NCBI RefSeq assembly: GCF_040412425.1
Contig: NC_089795.1
Location: 83,681,663-83,745,662 of the forward strand
Direction of reading: 5' to 3'
Source: Macrobrachium rosenbergii
Taxonomy: Eukaryota; Arthropoda; Malacostraca; Decapoda; Palaemonidae
Length of the DNA: 64,000 bases
In this document: in pieces, positions 35,276-47,556 of the stretch
Layout of the letters: every line of letters starts with the position of its first letter
Position numbering within the stretch: position 1 is the first letter of the stretch
Notes under the pieces: model-generated
The model's input: only the letters and a program-made list of their open reading frames with translations
What the model was told of the DNA's origin: nothing
Database searches by the model: none
Translations under genes and position numbers: made by a program

Positions 35276-36470
35276 CACACAGTCTCAGTCTCATCCCTCC
35301 GCTTCCCGACTGAAGCAAAACATCCAATTTCCAACTCTCGTTTCGAACGTAAGTCGTAAGCAGCCGGCCTTCGTTACAATGCAGATCAACGAAGACTGCC
35401 TTCACTCACTTACCTGTAGGTAGACAGCGATGAATGGTCGATGACTAATGGGCGAATTTGGTCATTTTGTCTAGGGGCCGCGGAGTCTCGATGTTGCTCG
35501 TGACAAGAGAACGTTCCATCTGCGTAACACAACATAGACAGCGGGAGGTGGGAAGGGGCTCGAGGGCTCCTTGGGGGTCATTGGGGGTTCCCTCTCTCAT
35601 CGGGGAGGGAGTGGGGCCGAAAACTGTAAAGGATGGACAAACATACAACACAGAAAACGGATCTACTCATCAAAGGTCATAGGGTCCAATTATTTATAAA
35701 TTTTGATTAGGAAAAAATCTTGAAAATGACACCCAGAAAGTACAGGCAACTTCATAAGGTTTCTTATGCATGCCAACTTAACGAGTAATCTAAGTTCATT
35801 GACAAATCCTACACTGCATCCTCCTGGGCGAAAGAGAAGAAGAGTTCGACAAATTTGGTTGTTTTTCGGCGCTGCTTTTCTTCTCCGTTACTGACTTTAA
35901 CCATACACAGGTTGCAACCGTTCTAGAACGATCCGATATCAAACTAAACGCTTAAAGGGAGTGACAGGTCTACGCCATCTACCAAAGGGGAAACTAAATT
36001 AAAGTTAAATTTTAGGACCCCCATAAAGATGTGTTTACTAGATTCGGCAGGGCGACGAAAAAAATAAAATAAGCTTTCGAATGATAGCGAATAGATAAGA
36101 CGGTTGCTATAGTAATTCTTGATATAACTTGCAACGAGCATCATCAGATGTACGCAAACGCAAGCGTAAACACACAAACAATGAAAGACGATAGGTTAAT
36201 AAAAAGTTTCGAGGAGCAGAAAGAGCGGAAGACATTGAAACAGAGAGATGTGAGAGGTCCTTCATGACCGGGAAGATTGAAAGTATGGAATATAGAGGTG
36301 AGCGGATGGAGTGTGTGTACGTGCGCGTAGTGAGGTTCGACGCGCTGCTAATGAGCCTGCCTTTTTAGGTGTATGAAGTTGTAATTGCTGTGGAAGTTTT
36401 CTCCACAACATTATCATCCCAAATTCAGCAGTTGAATTACATATGTGGCACCAATCACTACCCTTTCCAT
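35276..36470. other. Probable MEPCE promoter and upstream flank
   Basis: CpG is frequent to about 35650 and falls off beyond. No TATA box is evident at a fixed distance from a start. Beyond 35700 no gene is recognised in either direction. Confidence 0.35.
35414..35680 (-). CDS. MEPCE: Probable first exon (5' UTR, possibly N-terminal coding); upper edge unknown
   Basis: The minus strand has a perfect donor, CTACAG|GTAAGTGAG, at 35414/35413, at the edge of a CpG-rich tract. The exon at 22888-23037 opens with an acceptor, so an upstream exon is required, and this is the best candidate I can see. If the two are joined, a frame starting at ATG 35535 runs through the junction into the ATG at 23024 and adds 45 residues. 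That upstream ATG has T at -3 (weak), so the downstream ATG remains my preferred start. Short overlapping upstream frames also occur, one ending at 35445. The transcription start is not visible and the upper boundary is a guess. Confidence 0.45.
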
Positions 36471-36471
<1 letters not shown>

Positions 36472-36552
<81 letters not shown>

Positions 36553-36556
36553 GTGT
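36472..36556. repeat. (TA)n microsatellite
   Basis: About 36 perfect AT dinucleotides followed by a short GT run. Reading frames of repeated Tyr-Ile on both strands are artefacts. Confidence 0.98.
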
Positions 36557-38106
36557 GTGTGTGATAACAATGGATATATACTCTTAGAATCTACTGGTCA
36601 CGTTTTGCCAGATAAGAATGTAGTTTTTATTAATAACAGCGCCGCCTTAACTTCTCGATTTCTTCACATTTTGGAAACGCTTGTCACCACTAAACGTAGA
36701 TCCAGACGAAGCAATAAATGAAGATATTTTGATACCCGGCTAGGTTTCGATCTCGGATCTGGGGTATCAGAACGAGGTAACGATAATTACACAACTTTCA
36801 CTGCCATATTTAAACATAGACTGCTGGATCATGGATGAATCCCCTGTGCAATAAAATTTCTACAACATTATCAGCTTCATCCACCTACATAGAAGACTTA
36901 CTCTCATACATAAAACACCATACACACACCCTGCGCCATTTACCTTGATCTTGTAGGCACTTCCTGGATATTAAGGTCCCTACTTTCCAATACCTCTTTC
37001 ACACCGTCTATCCAGTCCTTTCTTTTCGCCAATCTCTCGTCATCCTTTTATGCTTGCGAAATAGTCTCACTTTTTCCACTTCTTCCATCTTTTTATTCTT
37101 CCTTCTAGACGAATAATACATCTAGCCAAAGGCGAAGTTCAAGCAGTTATCTGCGTAAATGCTATTTTCCTTCTGTCGCCAGACTTCTCTTGTAAAGTCC
37201 ATTCTGTACTATAGCCCTTAGTCCTATCTAGTTCATTCCTGTAGAATTCTTGAGTTAGCGTTCAATGAAAGTGGCTTACTAGATGCAGTAAGGTATCCTC
37301 TATTTACTTAAGGAAATATTCCTATGGTCATCTTCAGATGTGAATCTCCTGACAGGTTCCCCTCCCGGCTATTGGTCCTAGTTCCCCTAGGCTCCCTGGC
37401 CCAGCACATGCGTGCATGCGACCGTGGCCTGTCCCTTAATCGGGTAACCTACATCGTGAACTCTGACCCTCAAGTGGTTCTGATGTTTTCTGAATCAACT
37501 GATTTCGAATTCCTGCTTTCAGTAAAAGTTTTCGTTTTAAGTTGTCTTAAAAAGTTATCCATGCCCTTTTTGTAATGTTTCTCTAAACTTTTAAAATAGA
37601 AAAATATACAAGATCGTAATTTTATTAATGACTGAGATGCCACTTGAACTTAATCTCGTTTGATTTCTGTTTGAATACAATTTATTTCATTTTTTTTTTT
37701 TTTTTTTTGGTGAGGAATATCATAAGCATTAAGTTTCTCTGAGGAGTTAGCTAAGCCTTTATTTTTGTCATGTTACCTCTCTTACTTCCTTAATTACGTA
37801 ATAAAGTTGGAATTTTAACGGATATCTGAGACGCAAATCGCTATTAAAAGTTTACTAGTAACTTTTTGTCTTTTGTACATATTGAGCTCCGTCAGTGTCT
37901 GCTGGCATGTTGTTGGCTTAGTTGCTAGATTCCTGAAGGTTCTGAAGGAGTTTCTTGGTCTATAGAGGGAGCGAAGACGAAATTACTCTAGCCAAGATCC
38001 ATTTGTCTGGTATTTCCCCTAAAATTTCGCTAGCTTTTTATTCGGAGTTCGGTATGTGAGCCATTTTCACCACAATGCCAACCTTTTCACCACTTCTTCA
38101 AAATAT

Positions 38107-38200
38107 CTCCACATTTTTCACCCTTTCAATTCCCCTTGCACTGCACACGGGGGATAGTGCTCCACATTTTTTAACCCTTTCAGTTCCCCTTACACTTCAT
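38107..38200 (+). repeat. Local direct duplication of about 40 bp
   Basis: TCCACATTTTTCACCCTTTC (38107) and TCCACATTTTTTAACCCTTT (38161) start two related copies, both continuing into CAATTCCCCTT/CAGTTCCCCTT. They abut the R1 copy. Confidence 0.7.
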
Positions 38201-38203
38201 ATA

Positions 38204-38510
38204 CCCCGTAGGTGTGTAGTGCCGTCAGTGCACCTCACCCGTGGTGCACTGCAGGCGTTACTTAAAGGTCTTTGCAGCGTTCCTTCGGCCCCCAGCTGCA
38301 ACCATTTTCATTCCTTTCTCTGTACCTCTTTTCACAGTCTTTCTTCCATCTTACTTTCCACCCTCTTCTAAAAAAGTGTTTCATAGTGCAACTGCGAGGT
38401 TTTCCTCCTGTTACACCCCTGTAACCTTTTACTCTCAATTTTCTTTTCAGCGCTGAATGACCTCCTAGGTTCCAGTACTTGACATTCGGCCTAAATTGTA
38501 TATTCTACAC
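38204..38510 (+). repeat. R1 interspersed repeat, full-length copy
   Basis: Starts CCCCGTAGGTGTGTAGTGCC, contains GTGCACCTCACCCGTGGTGC and CAACTGCGAGGTTTTCCTCC, and ends CGGCCTAAATTGTATATTC. About 300 bp, with no open frame and no tRNA-like box recognised. Confidence 0.85.
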
Positions 38511-38995
38511 TGCACATATTTTGCAGACATTTCGACTCAACAGCTTTGACCTTTCGTCTTCCATTTGCATTCGACATCCACATTTCATTTCTGTAAAGGA
38601 GGGTTGGCTCAGATAATTTAAGTCTCTTCTCAATCTTTTTTACAACCTGCTACTTTCCTTACTTCGCCTGTTTTGCAACTCTCCTATTTTCTCATCTCAC
38701 AATTATCTATTATCTATACTCTCAAATAATTGTTCGAATAAACCACTTCCATTTCTATGGTATCCATATTAAAATTCCGCTCTCCATCTTGGTCTCATTT
38801 ACATGTATGATCTTACTTGTGCTCACATTCACTGAACTCTCTCTTTTGCACTTTAAAATAACTTTACTAGTTTCTGGAGTTTCCTTTTACTATTCCTGGC
38901 TAGTTCTTTATCATCTTTAAACAGCTGCCATTCCTCACCCCATGCATGGATTTTTTTTTTATCTCATAACCTTACACCTACATCTGCTGTTCTCA

Positions 38996-39246
38996 GTTCC
39001 TCGTTGGGAGAGTCGGTAGAGTTGTGGGCTAGCACTTGCTAGGCCCGAGTGCGAATCTCCGGCCGGCTAATGAAGAATTAAAGGAATTTATTTCTGGTGA
39101 TAGAAATTCATTTCTCGCTATAATGTGGTTCGGATTCCACAATAAACTGTAGGTCCCGCTGCTAAAATAAGTCTAATCCTTCAGGCCAGTCCTAGGAGAG
39201 CTGTTAATCAGCTCAGTGGTCCGGTTAAATTAAGTTATACTTAATT
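38996..39246 (+). mobile_element. tRNA-derived SINE, copy 1
   Basis: A head of about 70 bp with an internal promoter B-box-like GTGCGAATCTCC, then TTTATTTCTGGTGATAGAAA, CGGATTCCACAATAAACTGT, CTAGGAGAGCTGTTAATCAG and a TTATACTTAATT tail. It shares all landmarks with the copy at 42928. It splits an RTE-like reverse transcriptase between LNILMDGV and the YADD-position block. Confidence 0.8.
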
Positions 39247-40450
39247 TTTCCCTTCTCTGATTTCTAAGAAGTCTCACTCCATCCATTAAGATATTTAACA
39301 GCCATGGAGATATAAAACTCAAATGTCTCAGGTCCACTTTTACAACAAACGAGTCACTCCTGCCTACATATTCTAACAGACACTTCACTTTCACTGTAAA
39401 ACCCTTTAATTGCTCTAAGTAACTTATCTTCCATATCATACATTATCAATAGCCTCCACATTGATTACAGAGTTTATCATAATATATTTCTACGTCCATG
39501 TATACCACATACCAGTTTTTCCTTTACTTTTAACTTTTGTGTAACTGTTTTCAAATTGTTTTATAACACACTTTTGATCCAAAACCTTCTGACTTGTCTA
39601 AATCTGCACAGTTTTTTCCACCCTGTAAATCTTTCTTTCTCCATCATAATCAATCATAATACTTCCAGTCACGTTCCCTGGTGTACTAAGTATTGTTTTG
39701 TAATTCTTTCAGTCACCTCTGTCACTTTGACAGCTATCCTGCTATCAATGCTTCTCTTCAGGCTACTCACTCCATCGACCCAGAGCTGCAATTCACTCCA
39801 GAAAGCATCTCTCATTTGCAACTTTTACCCGAAGAAACTTTTGTTTATTATTTTTCACTTTATATTTAACCATCTTCCTTATGGTTACTGCCCTCCTTCC
39901 CTATATTTTTATTACTTGCCTTCTTTTTCTCGCAGTCTTGATTACCGATGATACCATCTACTGTCGTGTCACTGTACCTCAGACAATTTACTGTTTTCCT
40001 TTATTAAACCTTTTATTTAACCATCTCCCAACTTATGAATTTATTCTTTCTCCCTGCCATCCTATACCAATAAACACTGCCTGCTGTCTCTGACTCCATC
40101 CTATAATTTCACATATTACTCATATATCCCTTCCATCTCCGTGTCTGTAATTCCAGTCAACCGTTGCTCTGTTTTCTCCTTGACTGCTCCTCTCACTTCC
40201 TTGTGTCCGATTCACTAATTCCAATGACATTTGCAGTCACATTTTTACCGAAACCTCTCAGACTTATATTTATTTTGAGTTTTTCTTCAACTAAATGATG
40301 ATCAGATACACTTCCAGCCTCTCTCCCTCTTTTGTCAGGTATGCATATGAAGATTGGTATATAGAAACTATGTACATCTAGCATATAAACCAATTTCCAA
40401 ACATATAATTTTCTACTGAAATTCCATACACGCACACAAACACAAGGTCA

Positions 40451-41941
40451 CTGACAACTAGGAAAGAAAGGTACATGGTAGGAGGGTCAACATGCAATTG
40501 ATTTACATACACTCACACGTAGGCTATATCTCACGGCCTAGCGCCTCAGGCTCTATAATTATGGAGAGGCTTATGTACTGCACTAAGAAATTCTCACTCC
40601 CTCTGGAGTAAACATTTTCACAGCCTAATAGATGTCTTACATACGTGGAATGAATATCAAGTTGTTAATGTTTCACCTACAGCGTTTTAACTCACATCTC
40701 GTAATTATCGGTTAAAACTTCAACATTAGCGGGGCAACGTTGGACACACGTCGTCTTGTAAGTTGTCAATGTAAAGTTGTTGAACGTTTGACCGGCACTT
40801 CGTAGCATCCTTCGTGATCTCAACAATACATTCTTACGTATCATTTCATAATTTTCCATTCATTACTCAGACAAAAATAAATATCTATAACTCACCTTTT
40901 TTTCAGGCTACTTTTTTCTCCCATTATATGAAGACGCTTCTCAGTACGCAAGCAGTTTACAAGCTTATCTGGGTACAAAGTGTTTTGTCCTACTAAACCT
41001 TCCTGATAACCGTTTGGAAGTTTGGAACAAACTTAGAAACAGTTATATTCAGCCTTTTGTCTCCTGTAATACTCTCAAAGACGAATCACATTCCAGCTAT
41101 CTATGCGAGCATAGATTCTTCACGTGACTCCCATCAGGCTTTTACAAGTCAGCCACACTAAATGGAGTGTTAACTCCCTATCTACTTTCTGTTGTTCTTC
41201 CTGATCCAGGCTCGACTCCTGCCTGGCGTGAAGGAACAGTTTCATAATTTCATTTCCAGAATCACAGATTCAAGGTTTTCAGTGCACAAATTAACAATAC
41301 AATATTAGCAGATCGAGAAGTCAGTGCTGTTCATTGCGTGGTTGCTGTTCCTACATGTTTGTACAAGTGAGTCCAGCTGCGTTCTGTTTGAAGAAGGCGA
41401 CTCATGAGCCGTTGTGAGGTAAAAATAGCACGACGTACAAGGCATCATACTTATGCCTCCTTTGACGGTATGTTTTGTATCAAGTACAGACACTAACAGC
41501 GTCCGTACGGTTATAATGGCGAAATGATTATCATGTGTCTATACGAGAAAATTTAGAGTATTTCAAACTCCCTTGATTAAGTCTAACAATGAAATGGACG
41601 TTTTGACGATTATGAGGCTCAGTTCATCTGAAGTGCATTTCAAAATAAACAAATAAATATAATAAGAAGATAATTATCCGTGTATTTTATCTAATAAATA
41701 CAGAAGGGAAAACATTTTAAAACTTTCTTAACGGAATGATCTGCATTCATTACAGACCTGATGATGCATATACCAAGACATACCATAATAAGCAGCAACA
41801 GAGGTTCAACTTGCTCATGCGCTTGTCCAAAGAAAATTTTCCAGCATACAATATGTAATAGAAATCATGCCATGAAACGCAGCAAACGTATGCTCCCTTG
41901 TTCGTTATGCCTTTTTAATTTTTACTCCACACCTTTCCCAG
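40451..41941. other. Intergenic, nothing recognised
   Basis: Unique-looking intergenic sequence, no gene or named repeat seen. Confidence 0.3.

Positions 41942-42001
<60 letters not shown>
41942..42001. repeat. (TTA)n microsatellite
   Basis: About 19-20 units of ATT/TTA. Confidence 0.98.
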
Positions 42002-42002
<1 letters not shown>

Positions 42003-42320
42003 TTTTCTTTATACGTTTTACTGTTTTGTTTTTACTTGTAACTCGGTCTATCTTAGTCTTCAGGGGGGGTCCCGCAAGCAAAAAACGTTTTCATATCTTG
42101 CCTTTTATACAGATAACACCAATCATGTAAAGTCAACGCACTGCAGTTTACAAGTTTGTCAATCGGTCTATGTAATTTCCTGATGACTGTCCTGTTTAAT
42201 GGTTAATTCCCGAGAATTCCGTTCCAGCGTCTTTTATCATTATTCCTCTCTGCTTGTATCTTTTGTTTTTCAAATATCATGGCGTGTTCAGAGACAGATA
42301 ATGCACAAAGGATGGTGTTT

Positions 42321-42529
<209 letters not shown>

Positions 42530-42649
42530 TCAAGGACTTCTGCTTTTCACGAACACAATATTATAAAAGATTTAAAACAGATTCAACACTGATTTATTTT
42601 TGGTTTATGTTTTCCGCAATTTCCTTCCGTCGGCGATGTTTTGTGAAAT

Positions 42650-43240
42650 CCGTAGGGAGGGAGTGCCGTCTGCGCACCTCGTGCTGTGCACTGTAGGCAT
42701 TACTTAAGGTTCCTGGCAGCGTGCTTTCTGCCTCTAGCTGCAACTCCTTTCGTTTCTTTTACTGTACCTCCTTTCATATTCTCTCCCATGTTACTTTCCA
42801 CCCTCTCCTAACAATTGATTCATAGTGCAACTGCGAGAGTTTCCTCCTGTTACACCTTTCAGGCCTTTTACTGTCAATTTCCGTTTCAGCGCTGAATGAC
42901 CTCACAGGCCCCTGTGCTTGGCCTTTGTTCCTAGTTGGGAGGCGGGTGGGTTCCGTTCTCAGCTAGCACTCTGTTGGCCGCGAGTTCGAATCTCCGACCG
43001 GGCAATGAAAAATAAGAGCAATTTATTTCTGGTGACAGAAATTCATTTCTCCTATAATAATTCGGATTCCACAATAAGCTGTAGGTCCCGTTGCTAGCTA
43101 ACCAATTGGTTCTTAGCCACGTAAAATAAGTCTAATCCTTCGGGCCAGCCCTAGGAGAGCTGTTAATCAGCTCAGTGGTCTGGTTAAACTAAGGTATACC
43201 TAACTTTGGCCTAAATTCTATAGTCAATTCAATTCGATAT
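42650..43240 (+). repeat. R1 interspersed repeat, copy split by a SINE
   Basis: 5' part 42650-42927 (CCGTAGGGAGGGAGTGCC to GTGCTTGGCCTTTG) and 3' part 43204-43240 (CTTTGGCCTAAATTCTATAG). Removing the SINE and one CTTTG restores the continuous R1 sequence seen in other copies. Confidence 0.85.
42928..43203 (+). mobile_element. tRNA-derived SINE, copy 2, nested in R1
   Basis: Starts TTCCTAGTTGGGAGGCGGGT, with B-box-like GAGTTCGAATCTCC about 60 bp in. It then has the same body as copy 1 (CTGGTGACAGAAATTC, CCACAATAAGCTGTAGGTCC, CTAGGAGAGCTGTTAATCAG) and the tail AAGGTATACCTAA. Flanked by CTTTG on both sides (42923-42927 and 43204-43208), a 5-bp target duplication. Confidence 0.85.
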
Positions 43241-43726
43241 TTTGTGATAAAGTTGCATTTACCCTCCTTTCTGCGTGTGTGTAGGATATCTCAAGAACAA
43301 GTTGACGGAATTATTAGGCGACCCTCTTGACAGAGCGAAATCGACTCAGATTTGATAGATTTTTGGTTTGGCAACCATTATTGCCATTATAAAAGAAAGG
43401 GACTATTATATCCAAATAAATATTTGTTATATTCTTTTTCTGTTGTCCAATTACGAACTTTGAAGGTCATATCTGGATAATTAATTTCCAATTATCGCCA
43501 CTGGGTAATTACTGAATATTAATTCTAGCTTTCCCTTCTTGTTTTCAGTATACAAAATTCCATTTCAGTATATTGCAAAGTCTGTTATGATCAAATATTG
43601 TTGTGTGCATAGCATTCACAGTTACGATTGTTCAGTCCCGAGGGGTTCAATTTTTTTTTTTTTTATATATCCCAAAAAGTGTTAATCGTACGCATTGAGA
43701 ATTATCCATTTGATGTATGTAGAAGT

Positions 43727-43729
<3 letters not shown>

Positions 43730-43804
<75 letters not shown>
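43730..43804. repeat. (TA)n microsatellite
   Basis: About 36 TA units. Confidence 0.98.
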
Positions 43805-43807
<3 letters not shown>

Positions 43808-44317
43808 TCATGAAAAGTTGGTTTTGTTTATATTCTAAATCCTAATATCTGTTTTTTGAGCCTCATACAGTTTAATTAATGTTTTTAGATACTGTTCACA
43901 ATACACAATATATTTACTAACACACGCAAAATATTGAGAAACGCTTTGAATACATCCAATTAGAGTGTTAGCAAAACGTTTGCCCAGCTACTTTTATCTA
44001 TTTAGGAAGAGTAGATAGCTTTATGTTCACGTCATACAGTTTTAACGCACTCCCAACCCTATCAGCAAGTTCTCCAAACAAAGTAATAGACATTCTGAAA
44101 TAAATGATGAACTTCGCTTCACCAGCTTTCAGTTTGCATACGAAGTGCAAAATGCATCTTGTAGTTATCTGCTGTTGTATATTTAATGTACCCATATTCT
44201 ACGATTATTTTCCCTTCATGGCCTTGTTCATACAGAACACAAGCACCACCTTATTTGACATTCTTCATCACGAGAGGAAATATTAGAACGTTGTGGGAAG
44301 AGACAAAAACGCAGCGT

Positions 44318-44333
44318 CCAGCAGAGGGCGCTG
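44318..44333 (+). promoter_or_regulatory. CTCF consensus site
   Basis: CCAGCAGAGGGCGCTG fits the vertebrate CTCF core (CCASNAGRKGGCRSY) at every position. Binding in this organism is inferred from the conservation of the CTCF zinc fingers in arthropods. Confidence 0.45.
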
Positions 44334-44836
44334 CCTCCACGGTAGAAGCTGGCCTTATGAACGGGGCCTCACGTGTTTATGATCAGAAATAACGGTGACT
44401 GGTGGACTTACATCTTATAAATCTTTCAGAGTACTGTACAAGAAGTAACTGAGGAAGCAGTGGTAAAGTTTAAACACCAATAGGAATCTCTTCGCATCAT
44501 CGAGTGTTGCTCTTGATTTGAATTTTTTTCTCTTCCTTCGGGTGTCAACAAGGCTACGAAAATCTTCAACCTCAAGGTATTTTGATCCGTTAAGTTTTAC
44601 AAACTCGGAAAGTTATTTATTTAGTTCAAAACTACAAACTCACAATTCAGAATTTATAAATTGTCTAATGGGTTAAAGTTCCTTTAAATTTGAAATACCT
44701 TTCGACACTGCTGGCACCTGAAGGAAATTCCTTAGAAATAACTTACTCCCAAGGGGGATTATAACTGATGCAATTATCAGTTATAATTCTCATGGAGTTA
44801 TAAAGATATTCAACGCACAATGGTTTCATTACTGAA

Positions 44837-44838
<2 letters not shown>

Positions 44839-44897
<59 letters not shown>
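44839..44897. repeat. (TA)n microsatellite
   Basis: About 29 TA units. Confidence 0.98.
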
Positions 44898-44899
<2 letters not shown>

Positions 44900-45410
44900 T
44901 ATATGATAGGCACTTTAGTCATTTCACACTTGGAGAACACTGGAAAAATTGGGTTCTATAGAAAACTATTCATCATGTTTTTGAAAGGTTTTCTTTAGAC
45001 GTATTACACGTTTAAATTAACAGTAATATCACAGCAACATCAGTCTGCATAAAACAACGTTAACACAACAACATCGCCCAGCGCAGAACAACATTAGCAG
45101 AACAAATGATCGTAAAAAAAATCTCCCGTCAGGCGTGGTCTTGGTATTCAAAGTTCCCCACATTGTTTGATTTGATGGTTCCTCTCGCCTTGCCTATCTT
45201 TAAATCGCAGTGCCCCTTATGTTTCCTTTTTTCTATTTTGTATTTCTTTCTCTGTTATTAGGTTTTTCAGAATATCTGTGTACCTCTCGAAGAAATATTT
45301 CCATAGTTTTTCCTTTTTTCATAAACGCATTTCAAATTCTTTTAACATCATTCTGAAAACCAGTGGCCCGGTACCAGAGTTATTGAATAGAGATCTTCCG
45401 GCATTTCTTG

Positions 45411-46108
45411 ACCACCCTTTTCTTGAGAATTCCTTTGTATCTCTTATTAGATTCATCCTTTTCTTGAGAATTCCTTTGTATCTCTTATTATAGTCATCCT
45501 TTTCTTGAGAATTCCTTTGTATCTCTTATTAGATTCATCCTTTTCTTGAAATTCTTTCCTCATCTCTTATTAGACTCATCCTTTTCTTGAAATTCCTTTT
45601 GTAACTCTTATTAGATTAATCCTTTTCTTGAGAATTCCTTTGTATCTCTTATTAGACTCATCCTCTTCTTGAGAATTCCTGTGTATCTCTTATTAGAGTC
45701 ATCCTTTTCTTGAGAATTCCTTTGTATCTCTTATTAGATTCATCCTTTTCTTGAGAATTCCTTTGTAACTCTTATTAGATTCATCTTTTCTTGAGAATTC
45801 TTTCGCATCTCTTATTAGACTCATCCTTTTCTTGAGAATTCCTTTGTAACTCTTATTAGATTAATCCTTTTCTTGAGAATTCCTTTGTATCTCTTATTAG
45901 ACTCATCCTTTTCTTGAGAATTCCTTTGTATCTCTTATTAGATTCATCCTTTTCTTGAGAATTCCTTTGTAACCCTTATTAGATTCATCCTTTTCTTGAT
46001 AATTTTTTCGCATCTCTTATTAGACTCATCCTTTTCTTGAGAATTCCTTTGTATCTCTTATTAGACTCATCCTTTACTTGAGAATTCCTTTGTATATCTT
46101 ATAAGACA
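45411..46108 (+). repeat. 41-bp minisatellite, about 17 units
   Basis: Tandem units beginning TTCATCCTTTTCTTGAGAAT and ending CTCTTATTAGA. Units differ by single substitutions (TATCT/AACTC, GATTC/GACTC) and 1-bp indels. The array starts next to sequence that continues the pattern imperfectly (GACCACCCTTTTCTTGAG). Confidence 0.95.
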
Positions 46109-46722
46109 CTTGTATCAACATCACTTCTATTATCCAGTTTTACACTTCTTTTGTTGTATCGCTTACTTTTTATGGCCTTTTGTTTCATGGTCTCACAATG
46201 GCCACTTTTTTTTATTTCTGTCAACACCACTTATCATTCCAGTTCTGACGGTGCCTACCTTTAATAGAGATTTCTATTGCCATGAAGTCCTCTTTTATGG
46301 GCTTACTTTGGCCTTATTCGACTTTATTTTTGTTAGAAAATTCACTCTTATAATTTCCATTCAGTGTACCAGTCTGCACCGCTTTGCCATTCACCGAACT
46401 CAGCCACTCTTCGCTGTCAGTTCCTTTATAATCAGTAAAACGTCCGTCCTGTGCATACTTTCACCCAGACCCCAGCCTCCCACTCGCTGTTGGTGGTATG
46501 CCTCTCGAGTTATCTTTTCTCCTTATCGTCTTTTTATCTTCGGGGTCTGTTAGTCGTTATCTGTCTCTATGGCTCCAACGTTCTCTGACGTTTCTTTAAA
46601 CAGGTGGAAGGAGGGTGGATCTTTATCGATTGTAAATGGATAGATTTTTCAGACGCTTCCACATTTTTCATGTTTCCTTTCTGATGGCGGAACTGACTTA
46701 AGCTTGCTTCACCATTTTCTCG

Positions 46723-46733
<11 letters not shown>

Positions 46734-46801
<68 letters not shown>

Positions 46802-46803
46802 TT
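46734..46803. repeat. (TA)n microsatellite
   Basis: About 32 TA units preceded by a short CT run. Confidence 0.98.
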
Positions 46804-47110
46804 ATTGTTTATTTGTTATACACACATTAAATTTAATGAGACTAGGAATGATATCATCAATCTGACAATATCGTAGGAAATCTAGACCTAGGCTTACTGT
46901 CTCTTTCTTCTGGGACAGTTTTTTCAACATGCAACATTCATGAAGAAGGGCTGGGCCGTAACGAGTCCTTACAAATTGTAGGAAGTTGTTGTAACCTCTG
47001 ATCCGCAGTACAACAACTTGTAAGGACACGTTATGGCTCGGTCCATCTTCATAAATGCCTAAGTTAGAATTATTGTTCCAGAAAGAAAGAACAACCAGAT
47101 CTGAATTTCG

Positions 47111-47115
<5 letters not shown>

Positions 47116-47170
<55 letters not shown>

Positions 47171-47171
47171 A

Positions 47172-47217
<46 letters not shown>
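47116..47217. repeat. Compound (TA)n(GA)n microsatellite
   Basis: About 25 TA units directly followed by about 22 GA units. Confidence 0.98.
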
Positions 47218-47219
<2 letters not shown>

Positions 47220-47556
47220 TTATTTAATCTTACTGTTTTGTTTTACCGAATTTTTAACAACCTAGGCTCAAGACATAGAAGTGGGTGAAAACTATGATTT
47301 CTCTGTTAGGTAGATGTCAAAGCTGGCTGACTGTAGGTCCAGGCAGTATGGTTCTGCAAACCCCCCTCACCTCCTTGCAAACATAAGCAACCTCTGTATA
47401 AACATACATCAAACAACAGTGTACAACAGCTTAGGACGGGTTAACCTTTTAATGACCTAACCTAAGCTTTGGCACAGTTACCCAGGACTCAACTGAAACT
47501 TTATTCCATTATAGGAAATCTAATACCCCCTCCTCTGTCTTTGTTGCGTACTATTT

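Larger units (their letters stand above)
36880..40450 (-). mobile_element. RTE-like retrotransposon, decayed, interrupted by later insertions
   Basis: Minus strand from the top: GREAGSVSDHHLVEEKLKIN (about 40.25-40.31 kb, end of the endonuclease domain), SDSFVVKVDLRHLSFISPWL and LNILMDGV (about 39.28-39.36 kb, RT motif SESFEVKVGLRQGSVLSPLLF), QLFKDDKELARNSKRKLQKL (about 38.87-38.93 kb, in the YADD position), KCGCRMQMED-like text (about 38.55 kb) and a 3' end resembling GTLISRKCLQDQGKWRRVC (about 36.93-36.98 kb). A SINE and an R1 copy interrupt it. Frames are broken throughout. Confidence 0.6.

Noticed and set aside
35458..35682. Divergent plus-strand gene starting in the CpG-rich block
   Set aside because: The open frame overlaps the probable MEPCE first exon in antisense and has no good downstream donor or family match.
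36740..36800. Possible tRNA-like or SINE fragment (GGCTAGGTTTCGATCTC)
   Set aside because: Only one short box-like match and no SINE body follows.
38996..39070. tRNA gene
   Set aside because: B-box-like sequence is present, but the A box is poor and no cloverleaf can be drawn; the segment is the head of a SINE.
45411..46108. Regular repeats considered as a CRISPR array
   Set aside because: Units are contiguous with no unique spacers, and the window is eukaryotic.
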